From Mycolicibacter sinensis (GTDB lineage Bacteria; Actinomycetota; Actinomycetes; Mycobacteriales; Mycobacteriaceae): DNA of 64,000 nucleotides. Below are positions 43,931 to 52,225 of the stretch, in pieces. The notes below the pieces were generated by a model. That model searched no databases. It had not been told where the DNA came from and saw only the letters and a program-made list of their open reading frames with translations. The stretch spans positions 1 to 64,000 of the forward strand of contig NZ_LZIN01000081.1 of NCBI RefSeq assembly GCF_001667375.1, written 5' to 3'. Each line of letters begins with the position of its first letter. Position 1 is the stretch's first letter. A program made the position numbers and the translations under genes.

Positions 43931-44470
43931 GTGACGCCCAGCAAACCGGCCGTCGGCCTGCACCACGCGGCCTACGCCTGCGCCGACCTGGCAGCGACGC
44001 ATCATTTCTACGAGGACCTGTTGGGGTTCCCGCTGGTGCACACCGAGGTTGAACGCCTGCAGGACGGCTACTTCCGGCACGTGTTCTACGACCTCGGCGA
44101 CGGCTCGTGCATCGCGTTCTTCGACCTGCACGGCGTCGGGGAGAAACCCGACTGGTCGAGCTCGTTGTCCCGCCCGAACGGCCTGCCGGTGTGGGTGAAC
44201 CACGTGGCCTTCCGAGCCACCGAGGAAAAGCAGAACGAAGTCCGGGCCCGGATGGACGCGGCCGGGGTCCAGGCGTTGATGGACGTCGACCACGGCTGGT
44301 GCCACTCGCTGTACTACCTGGACCCCAACGGCATCATGGTCGAATTGTGCCGGGACACACCCGGTTTCGAGCCCGACCGCAAGCAGGCGCTGGCGCTGTT
44401 GACCAGCACCGAGCGGGCGGCCGACCCCAAGGTGGTCACATCAAGCTCGACCACCACCCAGCTCGGCTGA
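43931..44470 (+). CDS. VOC-superfamily (glyoxalase/extradiol dioxygenase-like) protein
   Basis: This 179-aa protein has two beta-alpha-beta3 modules. Candidate metal ligands are His in VGLHHAAYACADL (residue 11 or 12), His in VNHVAFRA and Glu in NGIMVELCRD, which fit an H/H/E site. Family members include glyoxalases, epimerases and ring-cleaving dioxygenases; the exact reaction is not evident. The start is GTG at 43931, after GGAGGAG at 43918-43924. It is the first gene of the operon downstream of the two palindromes. Confidence 0.85.
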   Translation: MTPSKPAVGLHHAAYACADLAATHHFYEDLLGFPLVHTEVERLQDGYFRHVFYDLGDGSCIAFFDLHGVGEKPDWSSSLSRPNGLPVWVNHVAFRATEEKQNEVRARMDAAGVQALMDVDHGWCHSLYYLDPNGIMVELCRDTPGFEPDRKQALALLTSTERAADPKVVTSSSTTTQLG

Positions 44471-44481
44471 GCAGGCCACAC

Positions 44482-45312
44482 ATGGGCCTCGATTCGCTGA
44501 CGACACTCACCGTCACCCAGGACGGGCCGGTGGCCCGGGTACTCATCGACCACGGCGAGATCAACCTGATGGACGCCGCAATGATGGGCGACCTGTGGCG
44601 GCTGGTGAAATGGCTGCGGGCCGCGGGCGATCACGTCCGGGTAGTAGTGCTGGAAAGCGCCAACCCGGAGTTCTTCATCGCCCACGTCGACCTGGCGCTG
44701 TTGCAGGCGTCGGCGACGGACCCCGAAGCCGCGGTCGGCTCGTTCCAGGACCTGGTCGGCGCGTTCCGGGCGCTCGACCAGGTCACCATCGGAGTGGTCG
44801 CCGGGCGGGTGGCCGGCGGCGGGATGGAGCTGCTGGTCAACCTCGATCTGAGGTTCGCGGTCGCCGGCCGGGCGGTGTTCAACCAGGTCGAGACCGGGAT
44901 CGGGGTCATTCCGGCCGGTTCGGGTCCACAACACCTGCATCGGCTGCTGGGGCGGGGCCGGGCGCTGGAGGTCATCCTCGGCCACGACGATCTGGACGCC
45001 GAGCGGGCCGAACGCTACGGGCTGGTCAACCGGGCCCTGGACGCGGGCGACGTCGCGCCGTTCCTGGACCGGTTGGTGGCGCGCGTCGCGTCGGTACCGT
45101 TGGCGGACATCGCCGCAGTCAAGGCCACCCTGGCCGCCTCGGATGTCGCCGCGGGCCTGGCGGTGGAGCGCTCCGAATTCGCCCGGGTGCTCGGCCGCGG
45201 TGCGGCATCGGCGAAGATGCAACGCTTCCTCGACGCCGGAGGCCAGACGCCGGATGGCGAACGCCGGCTGGCCGAGTTGGTGGCCGACCTGCATGCAACG
45301 GAACCGGCATGA
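44482..45312 (+). CDS. Enoyl-CoA hydratase/isomerase (crotonase) family protein
   Basis: This 276-aa crotonase has the oxyanion-hole region GRVAGGGMELLVNLDLRFA and NQVETGIGVIPAGSGPQHLHRLLG. Both glutamates that correspond to the two catalytic acids of enoyl-CoA hydratase (GGGME, QVE) are present. It may hydrate an enoyl-CoA or catalyse a related reaction in side-chain or ring degradation. It starts 11 nt after the VOC gene and overlaps the TetR gene by 4 nt (ATGA). Confidence 0.9.
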   Translation: MGLDSLTTLTVTQDGPVARVLIDHGEINLMDAAMMGDLWRLVKWLRAAGDHVRVVVLESANPEFFIAHVDLALLQASATDPEAAVGSFQDLVGAFRALDQVTIGVVAGRVAGGGMELLVNLDLRFAVAGRAVFNQVETGIGVIPAGSGPQHLHRLLGRGRALEVILGHDDLDAERAERYGLVNRALDAGDVAPFLDRLVARVASVPLADIAAVKATLAASDVAAGLAVERSEFARVLGRGAASAKMQRFLDAGGQTPDGERRLAELVADLHATEPA

Positions 45313-45947
45313 GGCCCGGGACGTCGGCGGTCAACCGTCCCACCGTCCGGGGCCGCGACACCCAGGCCCGCCTGGAGCAGGCGGCGCGCGAGGTGATCGC
45401 CCGTAAGGGTTTCTTCAAGACGACGATCACCGACATCACCTCGACGGCACGGCGCTCGCCGGCGTCGTTCTACCACTACTTCGAGTCCAAAGAAGACTTG
45501 TTGGCCTCGCTGGCCGAGGACTTCCGGGCCGTGGCCAAAAGCCGTGCGGTGCAGGCGTTGCACCCGGGCCAGGATCTGCGGCAGATCATCGAGGAATCGG
45601 TGCGGGCGCACTGGGAGACCTACCGCGAACACCGCGGGGTCATGGTCGGGGTCTTCCAGTTGGCGATGATCAACGACGAGTTCGCCCGGCGCTGGCGGGA
45701 GATGTGCGCCGACGCGATCGACTGGGTGGCGCAGACGGTGCGGATGGCCCAGCGCAAAGGCTATGCGTCCGACGCGGACCCGGAGCTGGTCGGGTCCGCC
45801 ATCGTCGCCATGCTCAACCACTTCACCTACATCTGGCTGGTGGCCGGCGGCGACGTCGCGGGCCGCGAACTCGACGACGAGGCGGCGATCAAAACGCTCA
45901 CCGACACCTGGTACCGCTCGGTGAGCTGGCGCGAGGATGGTTCTTGA
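45309..45947 (+). CDS. TetR-family regulator inside the VOC-crotonase operon
   Basis: This 212-aa regulator has an HTH at about residues 18-66 (TQARLEQAAREVIARKGFFKTTITDITSTARRSPASFYHYFESKEDLLA) and a long helical ligand domain. Its ATG overlaps the crotonase stop as ATGA, so it is made together with the enzymes and probably controls this operon. The perfect palindrome at 43852-43865 is the most likely binding site. The ligand is unknown, perhaps a CoA-ester intermediate. Confidence 0.9.
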   Translation: MRPGTSAVNRPTVRGRDTQARLEQAAREVIARKGFFKTTITDITSTARRSPASFYHYFESKEDLLASLAEDFRAVAKSRAVQALHPGQDLRQIIEESVRAHWETYREHRGVMVGVFQLAMINDEFARRWREMCADAIDWVAQTVRMAQRKGYASDADPELVGSAIVAMLNHFTYIWLVAGGDVAGRELDDEAAIKTLTDTWYRSVSWREDGS

Positions 45948-45963
45948 CCAAAGGAGTAGTGCA

Positions 45964-47073
45964 GTGGCGGTAACGCGTGAATTCGTTTCGCTCACTTCGG
46001 CATCGGGAGCGGTGAACCCGGCCGGGTATCACCCGGCGCAGGGCCTGTACTGGACCCCGGCCGGCGTCACGCCGAAAGTGGCGGTCATCGCCAGCCACTA
46101 CAACGTCGACTTCGCCGAGCATTACCTGGCGCCGCTGCTGGCCGAACGCGGTTTCGGCTTTCTGGGCTGGAACACCCGGTACCGCAGTGGCGAGTCGCTG
46201 TTCTTGCTCGAACACGCCCTGCTGGACATCGCCGCCGGCGTGACCTGGCTGCGCGAGCAGGGCGTCGAGGTGGTGGTGCTGCTGGGCAACTCCGGCGGCG
46301 GATCGCTGATGGCGGCCTACCAGTCGCAGGCCGTCGACCCGCACATCACCGCGGTCGGGGGCGGGCCGGTGCCCGATGCGGTCAACGCGCTGCCGCCGGG
46401 CGACCTGTACGTCTCCACCCAGGCACACGCCGGACGCCCGGAGGTGCTGACCGCCTGGATGGATCCGTCGGTGACCGACGAATTCGACCCACTGTCCTGC
46501 GACCCGGACCTGGACATGTACGCCGAACACAACACGCCGCCCTACACCCCGGAATTCATCGCCCGCTACCGCCAGGCCCAGCGGGACCGCAACGACCGGA
46601 TTACCGCATGGGCGCAGGCTGAGTTGACTCGGCTGAAGGCAGCCGGGACCTACGACCGGTCCTTCTCGGTGCATCGGGTCTGGGCGGACCTGCGCTACCT
46701 GGATCCCGCGATCGACCCGTCGGACCGCCCGCTGAACCAGTGCTACCTGGGGGATCCGCGGCGGGCCAACCGCGCGCCGTACAACATCGCCGCGCATTGC
46801 ACGCTGCGGACCTGGTTGTCGATGTGGAGCCTGCAAACCTCGTTCTGCCAGGGCGCCCCGCATTTGGGCCGGATCACGTTGCCGTCCTTGGTGATTCAGG
46901 GCACCTCCGACACCGGCGTGTTCCCCAGCGACGCCCACCACATCCACGACTCGCTGGCCAGCACCGACAAACAATTGCATTTCATCGCCGGCGACCACTA
47001 CCTGCAGCAGCCGGCGGACAGCCGGGGCGTCTGCGCGGACCTGGTGGCGTCCTGGATCGCGGAACGCACCTGA
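45964..47073 (+). CDS. Alpha/beta hydrolase
   Basis: This 369-aa hydrolase has the nucleophile elbow LLGNSGGGSLMAA near residue 110, an acid in IQGTSDTGVFPSD and a histidine in IAGDHYLQQP. Upstream, ASHYNVDFAEHYLAPLLAERGFGFLGWNTR forms the oxyanion side. No signal peptide is seen. The GTG at 45964 follows a good AAGGAG at 45952-45957. It lies 16 nt after the TetR gene and 4 nt before the P450 gene. It may cleave an ester or a CoA-thioester in the same pathway. Confidence 0.87.
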   Translation: MAVTREFVSLTSASGAVNPAGYHPAQGLYWTPAGVTPKVAVIASHYNVDFAEHYLAPLLAERGFGFLGWNTRYRSGESLFLLEHALLDIAAGVTWLREQGVEVVVLLGNSGGGSLMAAYQSQAVDPHITAVGGGPVPDAVNALPPGDLYVSTQAHAGRPEVLTAWMDPSVTDEFDPLSCDPDLDMYAEHNTPPYTPEFIARYRQAQRDRNDRITAWAQAELTRLKAAGTYDRSFSVHRVWADLRYLDPAIDPSDRPLNQCYLGDPRRANRAPYNIAAHCTLRTWLSMWSLQTSFCQGAPHLGRITLPSLVIQGTSDTGVFPSDAHHIHDSLASTDKQLHFIAGDHYLQQPADSRGVCADLVASWIAERT

Positions 47074-47077
47074 GGAC

Positions 47078-48235
47078 ATGCTCGACTTCGACTTCCGCGA
47101 TCCGGAGCTGCATGCCGATCCGCTGACGTATCAGCGCCGGTTCGCCGCCGCCGACCCGGTGCACCGCAACCGTCAGGGCCTGTGGGTGCTCACCCGCCAT
47201 GCCGACGTGCTGGCGGTGCTGCGCGACGAACGGGCCGGCACCGACCGGCGAAACCTTTACCGCGGCAAGCTCGAACCGGGTCGGCCGTATCTGACCCATG
47301 TGGAGCACAACCTGTTCTACCGCTCCGGCGACGATCACCGCCGGCTGCGGGCCCCGCTGTCGCGGGCGTTCACCCCGCGAGCGCTGGCCTCCTTCGAGCC
47401 ACAAGTCGCCGCCCGGGCAAGGACATTGGCGGCCGGGCTGGACGCGGAAGGTTTCGACCTGGTAGCCGAATTCGCCAAACCGTTGCCGTTGGGGATGATC
47501 GCCACCCTGCTGGGGGTTCCCGACAGCGAACTAGACAATCTGGCGGCCTGGTCGATGGCACTGATCGCAGCCCTGGAACCGGCCGCACCCCGCTCGGTGT
47601 TCACCGCCGCCGACGACGCCGCCGCCGGGATGAAGGCCCTGCTCGCCGACCTACTGGAGCTGCGCCGCACCGACCCCGGCCATGACCTGCTGTCGGTGGT
47701 GGCCACCAGCGGCCTGCCGCTGTCGGATGACGAACTGCTGCACAACGCCATCTTCCTGCTCTCGGCCGGGCACGACACCACCACCGCCGTACTCACCGGG
47801 GCGGTGGCGCTGCTGATCGACAACCCCGGGCAACGGCAGCTGCTGGCGGCCCCGCACGCCGTCGATGAGCTGGTCCGGCTGATCAGCCCGGCCCAGATGA
47901 TCTCCCGGGTGGCCGAAGCTCCGATCGACGTGGGTGACACCGTGATCGACCCCGGTGCCCCGATCCTGCTCGGCTTGGCGGCCGCCAACCGGGACCCGGC
48001 GGTGTTCGCCGATCCCGATCGGCTCGATCTGGCCCGGCCGCCGACCGGCCACCTGGGCTTCGGGTTCGGCCCGCACGTCTGTCTGGGCGCCCCGCTGGCC
48101 CGCATGCAGATCCGGTCGGGCCTGCTCGCCCTGTTCGACCGCTTCCCGGAGTTGACCGCGCTCGCGGCGCCACAGCGGGAACCGAGCGCGGTGCTGACCA
48201 GCTATCGCTCCTATCCACTGGCGAGCGCCGGCTGA
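47078..48235 (+). CDS. Cytochrome P450
   Basis: This 385-aa P450 has the heme loop FGFGPHVCLG (about residue 330), the I-helix LLSAGHDTTTAV and ExxR in VDELVRLISP. At 385 aa it is at the short end for bacterial P450s. It is the last gene of the VOC, crotonase, TetR, hydrolase operon and probably hydroxylates the pathway substrate. Redox partners are not encoded nearby. The family assignment beyond P450 cannot be made from sequence alone. Confidence 0.92.
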   Translation: MLDFDFRDPELHADPLTYQRRFAAADPVHRNRQGLWVLTRHADVLAVLRDERAGTDRRNLYRGKLEPGRPYLTHVEHNLFYRSGDDHRRLRAPLSRAFTPRALASFEPQVAARARTLAAGLDAEGFDLVAEFAKPLPLGMIATLLGVPDSELDNLAAWSMALIAALEPAAPRSVFTAADDAAAGMKALLADLLELRRTDPGHDLLSVVATSGLPLSDDELLHNAIFLLSAGHDTTTAVLTGAVALLIDNPGQRQLLAAPHAVDELVRLISPAQMISRVAEAPIDVGDTVIDPGAPILLGLAAANRDPAVFADPDRLDLARPPTGHLGFGFGPHVCLGAPLARMQIRSGLLALFDRFPELTALAAPQREPSAVLTSYRSYPLASAG

Positions 48236-48253
48236 GCCGGGATAATCGGGGGC

Positions 48254-48757
48254 ATGACCGATTACCCGAGAGCGATCCTGGCCGGCGGCTGCTTCTGGGG
48301 CATGCAGGATCTGATCCGCAAGCAACCCGGCGTGGTGTCCACCCGAGTCGGCTACACCGGCGGCGAGGTACCCAACGCCACCTACCGCAACCACGGCAAC
48401 CACGCCGAGGCCATCGAGATCAGCTACGACCCGGCCGCCACCGACTACCGCAGTCTGCTGGAGTTCTTCTTCGCCATCCACGACCCGACCACCCGCAACC
48501 GGCAGGGCAATGACATCGGGCCCAGCTACCGGTCGGCGATCTTCTACCTCGACGACGAGCAGCGCCAGATCGCGCTGGACACCATCGCCGACGTGGAGGC
48601 CTCCGGGCGCTGGCCGGGCAAGGTGGTGACCGAGGTCAGCCCGGCCGGTGACTTCTGGGAGGCCGAGCCCGAGCACCAGGATTATTTGGAGCGGTACCCG
48701 AACGGCTACACCTGCCACTACATCCGGCCGGACTGGCAGCTGCAGCGCCAGCCTTGA
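48254..48757 (+). CDS. msrA: Peptide methionine-S-sulfoxide reductase MsrA
   Basis: This 167-aa MsrA has the catalytic [10 protein letters not shown] (cysteine 13) and the conserved [31 protein letters not shown]. It also has [15 protein letters not shown] and [22 protein letters not shown]. It reduces methionine-S-sulfoxide in oxidised proteins using thioredoxin. In M. tuberculosis msrA (Rv0137c) lies beside cyp138, as here. It stands 18 nt after the P450 gene, so read-through from the upstream operon is possible. Confidence 0.97.
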   Translation: MTDYPRAILAGGCFWGMQDLIRKQPGVVSTRVGYTGGEVPNATYRNHGNHAEAIEISYDPAATDYRSLLEFFFAIHDPTTRNRQGNDIGPSYRSAIFYLDDEQRQIALDTIADVEASGRWPGKVVTEVSPAGDFWEAEPEHQDYLERYPNGYTCHYIRPDWQLQRQP

Positions 48758-48775
48758 CCGGCGAGCGGGGCGGTC

Positions 48776-50110
48776 CTAGTCTCGCCGCCGCACGGTGATC
48801 CGCCCGCCGTTCTTCGGAGTGAAGGCCACGCCGCGGCCGTGATACTTCTCCCCCGGCTCGGTGGTGGGCTCGATGGTGAAGTGCCGCAAAACCGTTCGCA
48901 GCACCAGGTCCATCTCCAGGTTGGCGAACGTCGACCCCGGGCAGCGTCGGCTGCCGCCGCCGTAGGGCAGCCACTCGAATGCCGACGGGCTGCCGTCGAG
49001 GTAGCGATGCGGGTCGAAGCGCTCCGGATCGGGGAACGCCGCGGGGTTCTGGTGGATCTGGTTGATCCCGACGATCACCCCGTAGCCGCGCGGAATCACC
49101 CATTCGCCGATCTGGATGCTGGGCGCGTAGACGTGCCGGCCGGCAAAGTCGATCACGGTGCGCACGCGTTGCACTTCCCGAATACTGGCGCGCCGCAACG
49201 TGTTCTGGTCCCCGTCGGCTTCGGCGGTGAGCTCGTCGAGCAGGTTCGGATAGCGGCTCAGCCGCTCGAAGACCCAGGCCATGGTCGAGGCCGTGGTCTC
49301 GTGCCCGGCCGCCAGCAGAGTCAGCAACTCGTCGCCGATCTCTTTGCGGGTCATCGCCGTACCGTCGTCGTAGGTGCTGCTCAGCAGCAGGGTGAGCACG
49401 TCGGTGCGGTTCTCGAAGTTCGGGTCCGCGCGGACGTCGTCGATCAGCTTGTCCAGGATCGTCTCGTACTGGGCGCGCCAGGCGGCCAACTTCCCCCACG
49501 GCGTGTACCGCCCGAAGGTGCGGGCCGGCATCGGCAAGGTCACCAGCCGCGAACCCAGCGTCACCCACCTGGGCAGGTCGACCCGCAGCTGATCCAGTTC
49601 GGCGCCTTCGGCCCCGAAGATCGCGCGCAGAATGACGTTGAGGGTGATCCGGTTCATCGGCAGCAGCGTCTCGAAGGGTGTGCCGGTGGGCCAGTCCGCG
49701 ATCTCGCGCAGGGTCTCCTCGACGATGATCTGCTCGTAGGCCCGGACGCTCTTGCCGTGGAACGGCGGGCTCAGCAGGTTGCGCCGGCGGCGATGCTCGG
49801 CGCCGTCGAGCGCGAACACCGAGCCCGATCCCAGGATCCGCGACAGGTTCGGCTGGATGTTGCCGAGGTCCTCGGGGTTGGCGAGGAATACCTGCCGGGC
49901 CAGGTCCGGTTCGGTGACGAAGACCGTCGGCCCGAAGATCGGGCTGTTGACGGTGAAGGACGCGCCGTAGCGCCGGGTCAGGCGATTCACCAGCCGGCGC
50001 CGGTCCGCGGTGAACAGCAACATCGAGAGCCACTTGGGCAGCCGCGGCCCCGGCGGCAGGTTGACCGCCGGGTTGGTGTGCGTGCTGTTGCCGGCGATGG
50101 TTTGGGTCAT
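48776..50110 (-). CDS. cyp138: Cytochrome P450, CYP138-like
   Basis: This 444-aa P450 has a hydrophobic N-terminal region followed by NLPPGPRLPKWLSMLLFTADRR. The I-helix is LLAAGHETTASTMAW, ExxR lies in REVQRVRTV, and the heme loop is LPYGGGSRRCPG, with Tyr where Phe is usual. Length and position next to msrA and a divergent TetR match cyp138 (Rv0136). The symbol rests on that context. The ATG at 50110 was preferred over an in-frame extension into the operator gap. Two identical-arm operators lie directly upstream. Confidence 0.85.
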   Translation of the reverse strand: MTQTIAGNSTHTNPAVNLPPGPRLPKWLSMLLFTADRRRLVNRLTRRYGASFTVNSPIFGPTVFVTEPDLARQVFLANPEDLGNIQPNLSRILGSGSVFALDGAEHRRRRNLLSPPFHGKSVRAYEQIIVEETLREIADWPTGTPFETLLPMNRITLNVILRAIFGAEGAELDQLRVDLPRWVTLGSRLVTLPMPARTFGRYTPWGKLAAWRAQYETILDKLIDDVRADPNFENRTDVLTLLLSSTYDDGTAMTRKEIGDELLTLLAAGHETTASTMAWVFERLSRYPNLLDELTAEADGDQNTLRRASIREVQRVRTVIDFAGRHVYAPSIQIGEWVIPRGYGVIVGINQIHQNPAAFPDPERFDPHRYLDGSPSAFEWLPYGGGSRRCPGSTFANLEMDLVLRTVLRHFTIEPTTEPGEKYHGRGVAFTPKNGGRITVRRRD

Positions 50111-50134
50111 GGGCTGCCTCCTGGGGCGACCGGT

Positions 50135-50150
50135 GGTACCGAGGCGTACC
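50135..50150. promoter_or_regulatory. TetR-type operator 1, GGTAC-N6-GTACC
   Basis: Perfect 5-bp inverted arms around CGAGGC lie 25 bp upstream of the cyp138-like ATG. An identical-arm copy follows with centres 33 bp apart, about three helix turns. It is a likely binding site of the divergent TetR encoded at 50227. Confidence 0.7.
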
Positions 50151-50167
50151 AAACGCTTGCCGGACAC

Positions 50168-50183
50168 GGTACCCTTACGTACC
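50168..50183. promoter_or_regulatory. TetR-type operator 2, GGTAC-N6-GTACC
   Basis: Perfect 5-bp inverted arms surround CCTTAC, 43 bp before the TetR ATG. Only the arms, not the 6-bp centre, are conserved between the two copies. That pattern is expected for a dimeric repressor contacting the arms. Confidence 0.7.
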
Positions 50184-50226
50184 AGCGGCTGGCAAGGGTT
50201 CGCGGGCGCGGCAGAGAGGCACGGCG

Positions 50227-50835
50227 ATGACGACACTGGTGGCCGACGGCGAGGCGGCAGGCACCGCCGACCCGTTCCGGCGTCGGCTGCTCGACGGGCT
50301 GGCCGAGGCGATCACCGAGCGCGGCTACCGGGCCAGCACCATCGCCGACATCGTGCGCGCCGCGCGCACCTCCAAGCGCACCTTCTACGACCGCTTCGCC
50401 AGCAAGGAGGAGTGCTTCCTGGAGCTGTTGCGCGCCGACAACGAGGCGCTGGCCCAGCGGATTCGCGGCGCGGTCGATCCGCATGCCGATTGGCAAGGCC
50501 AGATCCGGCAGGCGGTGCAGGCCTACGTCGCTCAGATCCGGGCCCGGCCGGCCATCACGCTGAGCTGGATCCGGGAGTTGCCGTCGCTGGGCGAGGTGGC
50601 CCGACCGGCCCAGCGGCGCGGCCTGGAGCAGATGACCAACCTGCTGGTCGAGCTCAGCGGCAGTCCGGGATTCCGCCGCGCCGACCTGCCACGACTGAGC
50701 CCGGCGCTGGCGGTGATCCTGCTGGGTGGCCTGCGGGAGCTGACTGCACTGGCGGTGGAAGATGGCACCGACATCGGTGCCATCGTCGAGCCCGCCGTCG
50801 ACGCGTCAATTGCCCTGCTTGGACCACGGCGCTGA
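50227..50835 (+). CDS. TetR-family regulator (Rv0135c-like)
   Basis: This 202-aa regulator has an HTH at about residues 18-62 (RRRLLDGLAEAITERGYRASTIADIVRAARTSKRTFYDRFASKEECFLE) and a ligand domain ending ALAVEDGTDIGAIVEPAVDASIALLGPRR. It is divergent from the cyp138-like gene over a 116-bp gap with two GGTAC-N6-GTACC palindromes, so it probably represses both genes. It matches Rv0135c in place and strand. Confidence 0.9.
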   Translation: MTTLVADGEAAGTADPFRRRLLDGLAEAITERGYRASTIADIVRAARTSKRTFYDRFASKEECFLELLRADNEALAQRIRGAVDPHADWQGQIRQAVQAYVAQIRARPAITLSWIRELPSLGEVARPAQRRGLEQMTNLLVELSGSPGFRRADLPRLSPALAVILLGGLRELTALAVEDGTDIGAIVEPAVDASIALLGPRR

Positions 50836-50881
50836 ACTACGGTTGGCCCATCAGGCGCATTGGAGAATCCGGAGGACCGCC

Positions 50882-51094
50882 ATGCAACTCTCAACGCGCA
50901 ACCAACTCACCGGGACCATCTCCGACCTGGACGTCGGGGCGGTGATGGCCGTGGTCAAGATCCGTCTGGACGGCGGCGACCAGGTGATCACCTCGTCGGT
51001 CACCCGCGACGCCGCCCTGGACCTCGACCTCAAGGTCGGTCAGCCGGCAACGGTGTTCATCAAATCGACCGAGGTCACCATCGGCGTCGAGTAG
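50882..51094 (+). CDS. Molbindin-like protein with one Mop/TOBE domain
   Basis: This 70-aa protein starts with the Mop signature LSTRNQLTGTISDLDVGAVMAVVKIRL and ends VFIKSTEVTIGVE. Small Mop proteins assemble as hexamers and bind molybdate, serving as storage or homeostasis proteins; related TOBE domains bind tungstate or sulfate. The ATG at 50882 follows GGAGGA at 50871-50876. No molybdate transporter or molybdoenzyme is next to it. Confidence 0.85.
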   Translation: MQLSTRNQLTGTISDLDVGAVMAVVKIRLDGGDQVITSSVTRDAALDLDLKVGQPATVFIKSTEVTIGVE

Positions 51095-51110
51095 CCGCCG
51101 TCAATGCTTC

Positions 51111-52210
51111 TCAGTTCCAGGGCAGCGCCAGCTTGCAGATCTTGCGCACTACGCTGCCGAACTGCTTGAGCAGTGGGCCGCTGTTGTACGGGACGCCGTA
51201 GCGCTCGCAGATCTCGCGCACCCGCGGGGCGATCTCGGCGTAGCGGTGCGCCGGCAGGTCCGGGAACAGGTGGTGCTCCACCTGGAAGGACAGGTTGCCG
51301 GTCAGGATGTGGAACCACTTGCCGCCGGTCAGGTTCGCCGACCCGAGAATCTGGCGGTAGTACCACATGCCGCGTGACTCATTCTCGGTCTCCTCGACGG
51401 TGAATTCCTGAGTGCCGTCGGGAAGTGCCCGCAGAAGATGATGGTGTAGGCCCACACGTTGCGCATCAGGTTGGCGGTCAGGTTGCCGGCGAACACCAAC
51501 GGCGCGAACGGGCCGGCCAACAGCGGGAAGGCCACGTAGTCCTTGAGGGTCTGGCGCCGGACCTTCTGCCAGGTCTCCCGCAGCATCTCGCGTTTGTCGG
51601 CGAGCCCGATCTCGCCGGTTCGGATGCGTTCGGCCTCCAACTCGTGCACCGCCACCCCGTACTGGAACAACACCATCAGCAGGAAGGCATACAGCGGGTT
51701 GCCCAGGAAGTAGGGTTCCCAGGGCTGCTTGTCGCTCATCCGCAGGATGCCGTAGCCGACGTCGCGGTCCATCCCGACGATGTTGGTGTGGGTGTGGTGC
51801 ATGTAGTTGTGCGAGTGCCGCCACTGGTCGGCCGGGCAGGCGGTGTCCCACTCGAAGTGCTTGCCGTACAACGCCGGTTCGCCCATCCAGTCGTACTGGC
51901 CGTGCATGACGTTGTGGCCGATCTCCATGTTGTCGAGGATCTTCGACAACCCCAGCATGACGGTGCCGGCCAGCCAGGCCGGCGGGACGATGCTGAAGAA
52001 CAGCAGGGCGCGCCCACCGACCTCCAGCGTGCGTTGGGCCTTGATGATCCGGTGGATGTAATCGGCGTCGCGTTCGCCGAGGTCGTCGAGCACACCCTGG
52101 CGGATGGCGTCGAGTTCGGCGCCGAAGGCATCGAGGTTGAGCGGAAGGTCTGAGCGGGTGAGCGCCTGCGGCTGCTCGGTCTGCGGGCGCTCGAGGACTG
52201 ACTGTGTCAT
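51111..52210 (-). pseudogene. DesA3-like acyl-CoA desaturase with frame break before third histidine box
   Basis: The membrane-bound fatty-acyl desaturase would be about 366 aa. The first frame from ATG 52210 carries histidine boxes GHNVMHGQ and HSHNYMHHTH, then continues to FCGHFP. There the frame shifts. The other frame continues with DGTQEFTVEE, the third box FQVEHHLFPD and the C-terminus to TGA at 51111. Adding one C at 51420-51422 (minus strand CCC) restores the frame, and FCGHFPDG is a known DesA3-type string. Without repair the product lacks the third iron-binding box and should be inactive. It lies 15 nt after its reductase partner. Sequencing error is possible. Confidence 0.85.
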
Positions 52211-52225
52211 GGTTGGCTCCTTGGG

